Assembly (NCBI GenBank): GCA_037176705.1
Contig: JBAWUJ010000136.1
Span: forward strand, 62,001 to 126,000
Origin: Molossus alvarezi
Taxonomy: Eukaryota; Chordata; Mammalia; Chiroptera; Molossidae
Reading direction: 5' to 3'
DNA length: 64,000 bases
Below the pieces are notes generated by a model, which did no database searches, had not been told where the DNA came from, and saw nothing but the letters and a program-made list of their open reading frames with translations. Both the position numbers and the translations under genes were made by a program. Each line of letters begins with the position of its first letter. Positions within the stretch are counted from its first letter, which is position 1. Below, piece by piece: positions 44,575 to 57,120 of the stretch.

Positions 44575-47500
44575 CATATATTATTATTTAATCAATTAAT
44601 ATTTGTTATAGATGTGTCTCCATTTCCCCTCCTTGACTCCTTTTTCCCAGTCCTGCCCCAACCTCAGCATTGTTGTCTGTGTCCACTGTTGATGCATCTA
44701 TGCATGTAAGGTCTTTGATTTATCTCCTTTCTTCCCCCACACCATCGTCCTCGTCCTCTGAATTTTGTCATCTGAACGTTACTACTTTCTGTGTCTCTGC
44801 ATCATTTTTGTTCATCAGCTTATTTTGTTCACAAAATTTTCCAAATAAGTGAGATCATGTGGTATTTGTTTTCCTCTGATTGGCTTATTTCTCTTAGCAT
44901 GATATTCTCCCAGTCCCTCCATGTTGTCTCAGAGGATACGAGATCTGTCTTTCTTACAACTGCATACTGTTCCAGTGTGTATATGTACCAAAAATTTTGT
45001 TCCACTCATCTATTGATGGACACTTGGGCTGTTTCCAGTTGTTATCAATTGTAAACAGTTCCACTAAGAACATAGGATTACATATATACTATCTGATGGG
45101 TAATTCAGACTTCTTAGGATATATTCTAGAAGTGGGAACACTGGGTCAAAAGGCAGTTCTATTTTTAATTTTGGAGGAAACTTCATATTGTTTTCTATAG
45201 AATTTGCACCAATCTGCATTTCCACCAGAAGTGAATGAAAGTCACCTTTTCTCCACACCCTCACCAGCAATTGTTGTTTGGTGATTTGTTGATGGCATTT
45301 GTTCTGGCAGGGGTTAGGTGTTACCTCATAGCTGTTTTAAATTTCATCTCACTGTTGATTAGTGATGACGGTCATTTTTTCATTTTGTTCTTGGCCATTT
45401 GTATGTGCTGTTTGGAGAGGTGTTTATAGGTGCTCTGCCATTTTATAATCGGAATCTTTGTCTTTCTGTTGTTGAGTTATATGAGTAGTCTATCTGTTTT
45501 TTTAATTAATGCCTAATCTGAGGCAGTTATGCTCTTCCATATCATGGGTTCCTTTTGCATTTTGTTGCTTGTTTCTTTTACTATGCAGAAGCTTTTTGCT
45601 TTGATGTAGTCCCGTGTGGTCATTTTTACCCTTTATTTCTTTTTCCTTAGGCATTGTATCAGTAAAAATTCTGCTGCATATGATGTCTGAAATTTTGTTG
45701 CCTACATTTTGTTCAATTTGTTCTATGATGTTCTAGGAGTTTTGTGAATTCATGAGTCACATTTAAGTCTCTTATTCTGTTATTCATTTTGAGTTTATTC
45801 CTGTGTATGGTGTAAGTTGGTAGTCTATCTACATTTTTTTTCCTTGTAGCGGACCAATACTCCCAACCCTATTTATTAAACAGGCTGTCTTTTGTCCACT
45901 GTATGCTCTTGGAACCTTTTTTCTAATATTAATAGAGCATGATGACTGTTTCATTTCTGGTTCTGCTGTTTTTTTCCATTGATCTTGTGCCTGTTCTTGT
46001 ACATGTACTGGGCTGTTTTGATTACCATGTGTTTGTAGTATAACCTCATATTTATTATTGCAATTTCTCTTACTGTGTTCTCTTTCTTCAAGATTGCTGA
46101 AGCTCTTTGGGATTTTGTTGTTGTTATTGTTTATTTGTTTGTTTGTTTTTGCTCCATATAAACTACTGGAGAATTTGTTCTAGTTCTGTAAAATATGTCA
46201 TTGGGATTGTGATTGAGATTGCATTGAATCTACACATTGCTTTGTGTGGTATAGACATTTTAATGTTAATTCTTCCAATGCATGAACAAGATATATGCTT
46301 CCACTTTTTAATATCTTTCTGTATTTATTTTTTTAGTGACCTATAGTTTTCTGAAAATAGATCCTTTAATTCTTTGGTTAAGTTTATTCCTGGGTTTTTA
46401 CTTTATTTTGCCGCAATAGTAAATAGAATTGCTTTTTTAGTTTCTCTTTCAGTGAATTTGTTGTTGGTGTACAAAAATGCCCTAGAATTTTTCAAGTTAA
46501 TTTTGTATCTGGCTACTTTGCCAAACTCATTTATTAAGCTTAGTAGAATTTTGATTGAGTTTTTATGTTGTTGTTTTTTTTTTTTAATGGACATTATCAT
46601 GTCACCTATAAATAATGACAGTTTTGCTTCCACCTTTTCTGGATTCCTTTTATCTTTTCTTCATTTCTAATAGCTGTGGCTATGATGTCCAGTATAATGT
46701 TAGATAAGAGTGATGAGCCCTGGCCAGTTTTGCTCAGCTGTTGGAACATCAGCCTGCACACCAGATAGTCCTGGGTTGGGTTCCCGCTAATGGCACTTAC
46801 CTCAGTTGCAATTTATCCTTGGCTTTAGTTGGGGTCCTGTGGGTGGCGACCACTCACTGTTACTCTCTCTCTCTCTCTTACTCCCTCTCTTCCTTTGGCT
46901 CCACTAAAGAAAAATGCGAAAACATCTTTGCTTGAGGATTAAAAAAAAAAAAAAAAGTGGCAAGTGTGGGTATCCCTGTTGGTTTCCTGATCTTAAGTGA
47001 CATTCTTGTAGTATTTGCTGATTGAGTGTGATGTTGCTATGAGTTTTTCCTCTATGGCCTTTATTATGTCCAGATGAGATCTTTCTATTTCCATATTGTC
47101 AAGTGTTTTTACCAGAAATGCGTGCTGGTTTTTGTCTAGTGCTTTTCCAGCATCTATTGATATAATGATTTGGTTTTTCTCTTTTGTTTAGTTTATGTGG
47201 TGTATCACTTTTATTCCTTTGTGGATATTGTACCATCCTTGCATCCCTGGGGTGAATCCCATTTGAGCTTGAAGAATAATTGTTTTGATGTATTCCTGGA
47301 TTTAATTTGCAAATATTTCTTTAAGGGTTTTGGCATCTGTATTCCTCCAGGAAATTAACCTGTAGATTTTTTTTTGTTTATTCTTTGTGGTGTTTTTGGA
47401 ATTAAAATTATGTTGGCCTCATAAAATAAGCTTGGAAGTCTTTAGTCTCCTTGAATTTTTTGGAATACTTTAAGAAGAATGGGTGTTAGAATTTCTTTGA

Positions 47501-48866
47501 ATATTTAGTAAAACTCCCCCGTTAATCTGTCCTAGTCTGGGCTTTTGTTTGCTGGTATTTTCTTGATTACATCTTCAATTTTCTTAATTGTAATTTGTCT
47601 ATTCACGTTTTCTTTCTTTTTCCAGTTCAATTATTTTAAACTGTGTGTATCCAGAAATTTGTCCATTTTGCGTAGATTGTCCAATTAGTCTAGGTATAAC
47701 TGTTTGTAAATGTTTCAATGATCCCTTGTATTTCTTTGCTGCCAGGTTTTGCTTCTTTTTCGTTTCTGATTTTGTTTATTTGGGTCTTCTTTTTTCATTC
47801 CTTGGTAAGTCTGGCTTAGGGTCCATCAATCTTGTTTATCTTTTCAAAGAACAAGTTCTTTGTTTCCTTTACCTTTTGAACAACTCTTTTTGTTTGTTTC
47901 CATTTCTTTATTTCCACTATGATTTTTAAAATTTATTTTTATATATTTGTTGTCGGTGTTTCTTTTTATTTACCTTCTAGTTCTTTGAGTTGTAGTGTTA
48001 AAACATCAATTAGGATTTTTTTTCTTGTTTCTTCAGTTAAGTCTGTAGTGCTATGAACTTCTCTCACCATTGCCATTGATTTCCCCTTTGAAATTCTTCA
48101 GAAGTTTTGAAATATCTTTTGGAGCTCCTATATTTGGTGCATATGTGTTTCCCAAGATTATATGCTTGTGTTGGTTTGATCTTTTTATATTCTGTATCAC
48201 CTTCTTTGCAAGTTATTATGGCCTTCATTTTTAATCTGTCTTGTCCAATATGAGTTCTGCTAGAAGAGTTTTTTTTTATATATATATATTTTCATTTTTA
48301 TTTACCTGGATATTATTTTTCCATCAGTTTAGTTTCATCCTGTGTGAGTCTTTGTTGTGAGGTAGACTTCATGTAGAGAGAATATATGTGGTTCATGTTT
48401 TATCAATCACCTACCCTATTTCTTTTGTTTGGGGTATTTAAACCCCTTACATTTAAGGTTATTATTGATAGAAACTTCTTAGATTCAATTATTATTTTAT
48501 GCTCGTGTTTCTCTCTCTCTCCACCTATTTCTTCTTCTTCTTTCAGCAGTCTCCTTACTGTTTCTTGCAGTGCTGGTTTGGTGGGGATAAACATTTTTTT
48601 GGTTTTTTTCTTTTTTCTTTTTTCTCTGTGAAGCTCTTTACTTCACCTTCAATTTTCAATGCTTCCTTCACTGGATAGGGTAGGTTTGGATTCAGATTTT
48701 TTCCTTTTATCACTTTATACATTTGATGCCACTCCTCCATGCCTGCAGTGTTTCTCTTGAGAAATCAGCTGACAGCCTAAGGGAATCCAAGGTAGGTTAT
48801 TTTCTGTCTCTCTCTTGCTTCGTCTAAGATTTTTTTTATATATATTTATGATGCTTTGACAATTAA
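44575..48866 (-). mobile_element. L1-F: long minus-strand LINE-1
   Basis: Reverse complement of a 3' UTR (44.58-44.85 kb), ORF2 relic (about 44.85-48.48 kb) and the C-terminal part of ORF1 (about 48.52-48.83 kb; minus-strand MEEWHQMYKVIKGKNLNPNL). ORF2 has many stops. It is 5'-truncated at 48,866, where plus-strand L1-G begins without spacer. A SINE splits it at 46,717-46,956. An AT-rich tract lies at about 48,275-48,290. Confidence 0.88.
46717..46956 (+). mobile_element. Ves-type SINE inside L1-F
   Basis: GCCCTGGCCAGTTTTGCTCA head, GGGTTGGGTTCCCGC, (CT)n tract at about 46,862-46,880, tail TTGCTTGAGGATTAAAA. Younger than L1-F. Confidence 0.92.
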
Positions 48867-51292
48867 ATACAGTAATACATCAAAAAATTATTCAACATGA
48901 CCAAGTGGGATTCATCCCAGGGATGCAAGGCTTGTACAGTATTTGCAAATCTATAAATGTGATGCACCACATAAACAAAATAAAATATAACAATAATATG
49001 ATCGTATCAATAGATGCTGGAAGAAAACTTGTCAAAACCCCATCACCCATTTGACAAAATTCTCAGCAATCTTAAAGTAGAGGGACCATATCTCAACATA
49101 ATAAATACCATGTATAGAACACCTACAGCCAACATCATACTTAATGGGCAAAAATTAAAAACATTCCCCTTATGAACAAGAACAAGAGAAGGATGCCCAC
49201 TTTTGCCACTCTTATTTAACATAGTACTCAAAGTCTCAACCACAGCAATCAGACAGGGAGAAATAATAAAAGGTATCCAAATTGGAAAGGAGGAAATAAA
49301 ACTTTCCTTATTTGCAGATGACATGATACTATACATAAAAACCAGCAAAGACTCCATCAAAAATTTACTAGACTTAATAAATGAATTTGGAAAAGTAGCA
49401 GGATACCAAATTAACATCAAGAAATCGATGGCATTCTCATACACCAATGATGAACTCACAGAAAAAGAAACTGAAAATAAATAATCTCATTTACCATCAC
49501 AGCAAACAAATTAAGATACCTAGGAAGAAACTTAACCAAAGAAATAATAAATGTATTCTAAGAAAACTAAGGTCTTTGATTAAAATATATATATTCATAT
49601 ATATATATATGAATTTATAAAAATGTGGAAGGACATACTTTGTTCATGGATTGGAAGAAATAACATCATTAAAATGTTCATACTAGTCAAAGCAATCTAT
49701 AAATTCAATGCAATTCCCATTAAAATACCAACAGAATACATCACAGAAGTAGAACAGATACTTCAAAAGTTTATATGGAACCAAAAAAGACCTCAAATAG
49801 CTACCGCAATCTTGAAAAAGAAGAATAAAGTTATAGGGATCACATTACCAGACTTCAGGTTATACCATAAAGACACTGGAATCAAAACAACCATGTACTG
49901 GCACAAGGACAGGCAGAGAGATCAATGGAACATAATAGAGATCTCAGAAATATGCTCAATTAATATTTGACCTTGGTGGCAAGATTATACAGTGGAGTAA
50001 AGACAACCTCTTTAATAAATGGTGTTGGGAAAATGGACAGCTGCATGCAAAAAAATGAAACTAGACCATCAAATTACACCATACAAAAGAATAAATTCAA
50101 AATGAATAAAAGAATTAAATGTGACTCATAAATCTTTAGAAATCCTAGAATAATATGTAGGCAACAAAATTTAGACATCAGACGCAGCAGAAGTTTTACT
50201 GATACAGCACCTAAGGCAATGGAAACAAAGGAGAAAATGACCACATGGGACTACATCAAACTCAAAAGCTTCTGCACAGCAAATGAAATAAACACCAAAT
50301 GGAAAGGCAACCTACTCTATGGGAGAGCATAATTACCAAGGATACATCATATAATGATTGTATAATTTCCAATATGTGTAGAGTGCTTATACGACTCCAA
50401 AAAATGAAGACAAAGAACCCAATTAAAAATGAGCTGAGGAGCAAAATAGAAACCTCTTCGAACAGGACTTACAAATCACCAAGAGACATATGACAAAATG
50501 GTCAACATCACTAATCATCAGAGAGATGCAAATCAAAACAACAATGAGGTATCACCTCACACATGTCAGTATGGTCGCCATCCACAAATCATCAAACAAC
50601 AAGTGTTGTGTGGTGAAAAGGGGACTCTAGTACACTGCTGGTGGAAATGCAGACTCATGCAGTCACTATGGAAAACACTATGGTATTACCTCATAAAATT
50701 AAAAATTGAGCTTCCATTTGATCCAGTGATCCCACTTCTAGGAATATACCCTACAAAGCCTGAAACACCAATCAGAAAGAATATATGTACTTCCATGTTC
50801 ATAGCAGCACTATTTACAAAAGCTTAGGTCTGGAAACAGCTCAAATATCCAGGAGCAGAAACATGGATAAAATAAAAATCTCTGGTACTTATACACAATG
50901 GAGTAGTATGCAGCTGTAAGAAAGAAAGATCTCTTTTCCTTTGAGACAACATTGGGGAAACCTGGAAAGTATTATTCTAAGAGAAAGAAGCCAAGCAGAA
51001 AAAGACATCTATCACATAATCTCACATATTTGTGGAATATAATGAACATAAAAATCTGAGGAAAGGGGTAGTCTCAGAGATCTGGAAGTGGGAAACAGCC
51101 TGACAATCCCCAGTAGTTTGGGTTGGGGGAAGGATAAACCACAGAACTTATGTGTATGTATGAATGAACAATAGACATGGACATCACAGCTGGGGAAAAG
51201 GCTGGAAGGAAGGGGCGGGGGTATCAGTAGAGAAAAGAAAAAAAGACATCTGTATCAAAAATAAATAAATAAATAAATTATTTTTATTAAAA
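48867..51292 (+). mobile_element. L1-G: 5'-truncated LINE-1
   Basis: Plus-strand: starts in the reverse-transcriptase region (GGGATTCATCCCAGGGATGC), contains an open block 49,203-49,484 with the FADD motif ([18 protein letters not shown]), then 49,623-49,970 and 50,498-50,827 ([19 protein letters not shown]), 3' UTR, and an (AAAT)n tail at about 51,258-51,280. An AT-palindromic insert lies near 49,585-49,618. Inactive. Confidence 0.9.
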
Positions 51293-51455
51293 GAATGATT
51301 ACACTAGTGAGGAAAATAACAGTAGTAACCTAGCACATGATATGACTTCACGTACAGAACAGCCTGGCTGGGCACATCCTAGGGCCTTTTCCACATGCTA
51401 TCAGCATTGATCTTGACATGTGCACTCTGCTCACTGTAGCCACACAACTAGTGGC
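51293..51455. repeat. Spacer block fragment next to TSPY exon 1
   Basis: Direct copy of 25,394-25,565, ending with AGCCACACAACTAGTG. Immediately after, TSPY exon 1 sequence begins on the opposite strand, so this marks a rearrangement breakpoint. Confidence 0.82.
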
Positions 51456-51457
51456 CG

Positions 51458-51917
51458 TGGTCCTTCTCCACCTGCAACAGCTCTCCATGCATCACGTCCT
51501 CCTGCCTGCCTGGCTTCAGGTCTTGAAAAACCCCCTCCCCTTCCCCCAGGATGCCACGTGCTGGGGCCCTGCTGCTCCAGGACAAAGTGCTGCCCAGACA
51601 ACAATTCCCCCTCCTGGCCTCTCTCTTTTTGCCAGGGCTCCTCAATCTCTGGCTGGTTCTGATCCTCACTCTCCTGCACAAAGCCCTCCTCAGCCAACAC
51701 CTTCTTCTGCCTCCCCTGCTCCAGGTCGGGCCAGACCTCCTTGCTGGCTGACAATGCCACTTCCTTTGTCACCAGTGACAACTCCTGCTGTCCTCCAGCT
51801 CCGGCCCCCACTGTCCTCTCAGTACCGCCTCCGCCCTCACCTCCTGGGCCTCACCGCCTCCCTGCACAAAGTTGAACATGAAAGGACCCTGCTCAGTCCC
51901 ACTCAGTCCCTCCTCCA
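51458..51917 (-). pseudogene. TSPY-like: TSPY-B1: truncated TSPY exon 1
   Basis: ATG at 51,917 (minus; CACCATGG context as in TSPY-A) opens MEEGLSGTEQGPFMFNFVQG and continues to LEDSRSCHW then TGA. The stop follows a 5-nt deficit relative to TSPY-A. In the next frame QELSLVTKEVALSASKEVW and DLEQGRQKKVLAEEGF carry on, then another shift gives VFQDLKPGRQEDVMHGELLQ and VEKD. Homology ends near 51,458, before the part encoding LEPVN and the NAP domain. No exons 2-6 follow; the block beyond is spacer DNA in direct orientation. A dead fragment. Confidence 0.82.
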
Positions 51918-52192
51918 TGGTGCCAATGGCCCCTGGCTTCCTGGCTGCCTAGGGGTCCCACTCACCTCATGACCTCCTACAGGGAAGGAAAGATCCAAGG
52001 CCTGAGGAGCCCATTGACCCCAAACACAGCCTGACCGGAGAAAGTTTCTGGCAGACACCTGGTGGTCCCCGGAAGTAGGTGCTTCCAGTGGGGAGACAGC
52101 AGATCCTGCATGGTCAGCTGCCTAAGGTGCCGCCTATTTCCGGATCTGGGCACTTCCTGGACACGCCCTCTGACCCCAGGCCTATGTAAATG

Positions 52193-54950
52193 AGATTGTG
52201 GCAACACAATAAATGGCTGTTGGCCACCCCAGGAATTCTCTTGCCTTTAAGTCAGGCTCTGCGAAATCTCTTCCAATCAAGCGCTCAGTGGGTGGCACCC
52301 CACACAGCCCCTCCCTGAGGGGAAGCTGCCTCCTTCTCCCCAGGAGCCCAGAGTCCCTGGGGAAGGCCGTCCTCCCTCCACACCGCTGGCCTTCCTGCGA
52401 TGTCTGCTGTTCACCCTGCCTCTACCCGCCTTTTCCCAGACCAGTACTTTCCCGCCTCACTCTGTCCCTGGTCCTCAGGGACCCTGGGAACCGACAGAGC
52501 CAGCGTCCTGGGCAGGAGAGCCTCTCCCGGCACATCGGGTAGCTGAGGTCCAAGGTGCAGGCAGGGGAAGGCTGTGTCGGGAGGGCCCAAATCCTCCATC
52601 CTGGGAGAGTGCAGAGCTCAGGGTCCCACACATGGAAAAGACTCCTGCTTCCTCTCGTTTACGTCCTTCGCTCTGCCCTTGGTTTCTGTGCTCTTTGCAG
52701 TGTGCCCTTGCCCCCATGTCCCTCACTTACCCGCCCTCACTGGGGTCAGTCATAGCCAGAAAGTGTCTCCAGTGCAGGAAAGAGTTGACCTTTGTGCTAA
52801 TAGGCCCCAGTCCTTTCACTATGTCATTGATTTTTCCCAGGAGAAGGGTTGAGAGAGACCCACCCAGAGGACTGAGAGAAATCAGATGCGAAAGTGAAAC
52901 CTCTGTGCTCCAGTTAGCTGATCCACACGGCCAGGGACAGGACAGCTCCATTACAAAGACTTGCTCAGTAATGGAAACAGCTGTCCCTTCAGCCATGGGC
53001 ATTTGTTCTGGAGACCAAAAGAATTCAAATGCTGTGATCCCACCTCTAGTGCGATCCTTTCTAAGGCATCTAAAGACAACCGTGTCTCCTCCAAAGCTAT
53101 GATTCAGCACAATGCCAGGTTCCATGACATTTTGAGAGCAGCACTGACAGAGCTCTCTCTGGCTTGCTTCCATGGCTGCACCAGCCCAGGGTACTCTGCA
53201 GTGCTTGAATTCAAACAGGTGCTTTCCAATCCTGATACATCTGCAGGCATTTGGGCTATTCTCACAGGAAATGGGACAGTGCTCCCAAACATATTATTGA
53301 GACAAGTTGGCTTTTTCTTCCCACACTCTATTTTCATCCCAGCTGACCACAAGCAGAAAAGCAGTGATAGTTTTTTTTTGCTCTAAATCCAGGAATCTTA
53401 CCAAAGTCTATGCAGGTTTCAACAAGAGCAATGTAAGCGTGTGTAAACTGGTATGCAGAAAGCCATGCCTTGCTCCCAAGGTGAAATGCAATGAGTTCTA
53501 TTCTGGTTCAGGTGTTTTGTGCTACTGTCTCACCACTGCTTGACAAGACAATATACTTTGCTGTTTGGGGCTTTCCTCTATGTGTGAATAAGGTGATTGG
53601 TCTTCTTTGCCTCAGAGTAAATGAGGCTTTGGTCGATGGAGCCATTGGTATGACTGACTGATGTAGGTGTTGCAGAGTGGCCCTGCCAGATACACCCAGG
53701 ACTTATCACATGCCTGGTGTGTAACTAAACACCTCTCAACAATACTCCTCCTCACTGCCTTTGTCCCTGACCCCCAGATTGTGGGCAGTTTTTGTTATAA
53801 ACATTTATTTTGCGCAACCTTCTCTTTGATTTTGATTTTACAGTCCAGTCACCCTGCAACCATCACCAGAGTTCATTCATGTAAATGAAAGATCTGTGAC
53901 AAAATGGATTTAAGTGTTAGATCTCAAGACAAAAAAAATAAATAAAAACCTACAGCTCAGGTACAACAGGGTCTGCTCTCCACAACTGTACACAGTTACA
54001 CTTTTGTGATCAATGTACAAGACTTATCACAAGGAGCTAGTCGGGACTTAACCCCAATTTTCAGGCATTACTCTGAGAAAAAAAATAATATTTAAGGCAT
54101 CCGGACTGTTATCTCCAATTACATAGCCCTGCTTCTCTGCCCCGATGTGGGAATTTCAGGATTTGCCCATTCAACAGCATTTGTGAGGTCATCTACTCAA
54201 CACTACTGCATTTCCTCTGATAGCAACAACACAAAGAAGAAAAAAGCTCACATGCTTCTTCATTAATTCTTTTAGATCAATGTCAAGGTGTGGGATGTTT
54301 GCACTGTAAAAGTTCCACAGGCTATTCCTTCCTCTTCCTTTAAAACTGAGTGTGAGACCATCCAGAATCCCTCAGCATTGCTGTGCAGGGGCACAGTTTA
54401 CATATGTCCTATCCAAGCTAGCCATATTGAATGTTCTCATATGTGCACTTCTGAATATGGAGTGTTCTTTGGCGCACACACACACAACCAAAACACATGT
54501 GCATATAGAGGAACCCTCTGACTCACAGTGTCCTCAGGAAGAGAGTGTCCCTTCTGAGCCATGTTTCTTTTTCCTTCTTATTGGCCTCTACAGCCTGGTC
54601 ACATTGTCACAATTGTGGGCTTGGCAGAGGCACATTGATGGGGGGTGGAAGATCCGGAAAAACCTTAATTGGAAGCATAGACAAATAATAAGGTACTGGA
54701 GGTTAGGACCTTGTTCAAATTAGCGGGGAGACCAGGGAAGTGCCAAAAGGACTGTAGAAATTTGATGAATCAACCAGTTCCTTCCCTAGGGGCCCATAAA
54801 ATTTTAGGTGCTCAGAGCACCTTAACCTGCTTGTACTCTATGATCACTAAGGTCTCCCAGTTGCCTTTATCCACCCTCCTTCCTGCTGGCTTCTACGCTA
54901 CAGTACCTTCCCTTTGACTGGAGACTTTTTCCTACAGTTCTTTAGAAAAG
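52193..54950 (-). repeat. Arm B part without genes
   Basis: Partner of 27.77-30.43 kb. Open frames on both strands (for example plus 52,632-53,102 and minus 52,727-53,173) are not preserved in the arm A partner, where equivalent frames are shorter and broken, so I do not call genes. An (AC)n run lies at about 54,475-54,487. Confidence 0.6.
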
Positions 54951-55009
54951 AACATTTTCAGGAGCACAAACTCACAATGGAGTGCTCAGCACCTGGGCTC
55001 TTCAGAAAC

Positions 55010-55094
55010 AGGTCCTCCTCCCAGCTCCTTCCTCTGGGTTTGCATTCCTTCGGTAGTGCTGCAGGGTGTTGGGCCACAGATGCTGGTGGGTGAT
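55010..55094 (-). pseudogene. TSPY/TSPX-like: TSPY-B2 exon 5
   Basis: Acceptor TGTCTTTCCACCCAG. ITHQHLWPNTLQHYRRNANP then EEGAGRRT, matching L-W-R-N-P-L-Q-Y-Y...P-P-E-E-G-T. GT follows at the expected length of 85 nt. Open. Confidence 0.8.
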
Positions 55095-55195
55095 CTGGGT
55101 GGAAAGACATAGCAGAGAGAGACTAAGCTAGGCTGTTTTTCATGTCCCTGGGTCCATCTGTACTTTCTTTTCTGACATGGCCAATGCATTATCAC

Positions 55196-55341
55196 CTGTG
55201 CAATCTTGCTTCATCCTGGAAAGTTGTTTTCTGAAAACCAGTTGAAGAAGTTAACACTTGTTTTGTCTTGTCTGCAGCTGGGAACTCCACATTCATAATC
55301 CCAGAACCAGAGCACTTGGGTGGAACTCATTGTCTGGTATT
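55196..55341 (-). pseudogene. TSPY/TSPX-like: TSPY-B2 exon 4 (stop)
   Basis: 146 nt: acceptor CTCTTCCTCCAG, donor GTGATA. YQTMSSTQVLWFWDYECG then TSVNFFNWFSENNFPG, TGA, SKIAQ. The NFFNWFS signature is intact; the stop stands where serine or asparagine is usual. Confidence 0.87.
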
Positions 55342-55445
55342 CTGGAGGAAGAGAGCTGAAAGGGTGGGTCCCCACTGTCTTAGTCTCTGCAACTATTCAC
55401 AATGTTGGTGCTCTCCCGAACCGCATTCTGGGAAGCATCTGACAC

Positions 55446-55556
55446 CTGCAAGGCTGACATGACACTACTTAATGATCACTTTGTTCAGGAGGTAGCTATT
55501 GTCCAGAAAGTAAAACATCAATTTGCAGTGCTACTTCGGATGGCCAACTGCCTCAC
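55446..55556 (-). pseudogene. TSPY/TSPX-like: TSPY-B2 exon 3 (frameshift and stop)
   Basis: 111 nt against 112 in TSPY-A. After the 1-nt loss the family frame reads CKLMFYFLDNSYLLNKVIIK, then TAG where the glutamate of K-E-Y is expected. Acceptor TTTCTTGGCAG and donor GTGTCA are present. Confidence 0.85.
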
Positions 55557-55711
55557 CTGCCAAGAAACAATTACATGTTTTCACTCCCAGCTTCCTGATT
55601 GAGGCTACTTGCAGGAAGCACCCACTTCTTTGTTCCTTCTTTCTTCTCAAACCCATCCAAGTTGTTGCCCAAGATTCCACCTGACCAACTCCTCTGTGTC
55701 CCCAGTGTGAC

Positions 55712-55789
55712 CTCCACATCGATCAAGTAGTTCAGCAAGTCTTCATCTTGGTCTCCGATGATGGCTGCTATCTGGGGGTGGTTCAGAAT
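55712..55789 (-). pseudogene. TSPY/TSPX-like: TSPY-B2 exon 2
   Basis: 78 nt: acceptor CCAGAAAGCAG, donor GTCACA. ILNHPQIAAIIGDQDEDLLN then YLIDVE, a near-consensus family exon with no stop. Confidence 0.85.
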
Positions 55790-57120
55790 CTGCTTTCTGG
55801 TCTTTCTGGTCAAGGATTTTCAGAGACTAGCAAATGGAGATCTCAAAGGCAAAGAACACAAGGGGAGACCACAGTGAACCATTGCCATAGACTGCAGACA
55901 TTGCCTCCTGTCTAAACTCCTCTTCATCTGCTTTTCTTACACATTTTGACAACCATACTACCTTTGGCTTCACGTTCTCCTTAAACTGCCTACAGTAATA
56001 AAGGAAAAGTGACTTTCCAAAACTTTCCAGAGCCCTCGCTGACCACTGTGTGCTGCTGAAGAGGATTCACATATAAGGGGGTGTGCATATACTATCCCAC
56101 TGTTCTTTAGTCCCTGAGAAAATTCTGTGTGTTTTCCAAAACAGCATCAGCACCCCTCTTCTTGAGATCCCTTTGTTTGACAATAGCTGCTCCAATTTGG
56201 AAATACTCAGCTTGCAATGACATTATATAGGACTGTGTGTGTGTCTGTGTGTGTGCATGTACCTGTGCTCATATAGTTGTGTCTGTGTGTGTGACCATGA
56301 AAGGAGGATGGGGGCTCACATTGTTGCCTCTTTTAAATTCATTTTGTCATGAGATGTTTCTGAGAAAGAATACTGGAATCACTCAGCTTATATTTGGTTA
56401 GTAAGCAACTATGTTTCCCCTGAGCTTGTTGGTAAAAGAGCAATCTTTTTGAGGGGGTCAGTGGAAGATACAATAGAAAAATGAGGAAGATTAGATTGCC
56501 AAGGACAATGGATGCTTCCAATATGTGATTTGTGGCAGTGGTACCCGGTGCTGGTACTTTTTGTCCTAGAGACTGAATGACAGATTCACACTTGCCCAGG
56601 TTTTTGCCACCACGGATGGCAGGCTATTTCCTCTGCAACCGAATCCTCACCTTCTCCAGGCTCCTTCCACCCATAACCCCTGTCCTCTGTTTCACAGTCA
56701 AGCCACGAGGCCATTGTAAGGATACAGCTTTGAAACAGAAGCTGGGTATGTATTGAATTATAGCAATTCTGTGCTCAAGAATGGACTTTCATCGCTGAGC
56801 AGCCTTGTGCTTCACTCGAATGTAGGCCCTGCAGGCTCGGGTTCTCTCACTGCTCAGCTGGAACTGAAGGGACTGCAGTGTCTGGAGTGTCTCCTGGGTG
56901 CGCCAAACTCTGGTTCTACTGGGCCCTGCCTCTGTTCCTCTGCTGGTACCTGGGCCTCTGCCTCCTTGGTGTCACACATTTGTTCCCCAGCAGACACTCC
57001 ACTGTCTGTGTGAGATGGTCCATGTCCAGGAGAAGCTCTTCCCCCAGCAATGTCTCTGCCTTCACCTGCAGATCTTCTGCTACTCACAGAGTTCACCTGA
57101 AGCTGGAGGTCACTGTGCCA

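Larger units (their letters stand above)
55010..57120 (-). pseudogene. TSPY/TSPX-like: TSPY-B2: TSPY/TSPX-type pseudogene, five exons placed
   Basis: On the minus strand: exon 1 about 57,120-56,727 (AETLLGEELLLDMDHLTQTV; later LQSLQFQLSSERTRACRAY, then HRIAIIQYIPSFCFKA), exon 2 55,789-55,712, exon 3 55,556-55,446, exon 4 55,341-55,196, exon 5 55,094-55,010. Exons 2, 4 and 5 have exactly the lengths of TSPY-A (78, 146, 85); exon 3 is 111 instead of 112. Defects: a frameshift in exon 1 near 56.9 kb, TGA in exon 1 (after KAAQR), frameshift and TAG in exon 3, TGA in exon 4. Sequence is nearer the general family consensus than TSPY-A (ILNHPQIAAIIGDQDEDLLN), so it is a distinct, older copy. Confidence 0.85.

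Noticed and set aside
48200..49650. L1-F/L1-G junction as one perfect palindrome
   Set aside because: The sequences on the two sides come from different parts of the element (ORF1 versus reverse transcriptase), so the arms do not pair.
52632..53173. Overlapping 150-codon open frames on both strands in arm B
   Set aside because: The arm A partner breaks both frames and no family motif is visible; likely chance frames in GC-balanced DNA.
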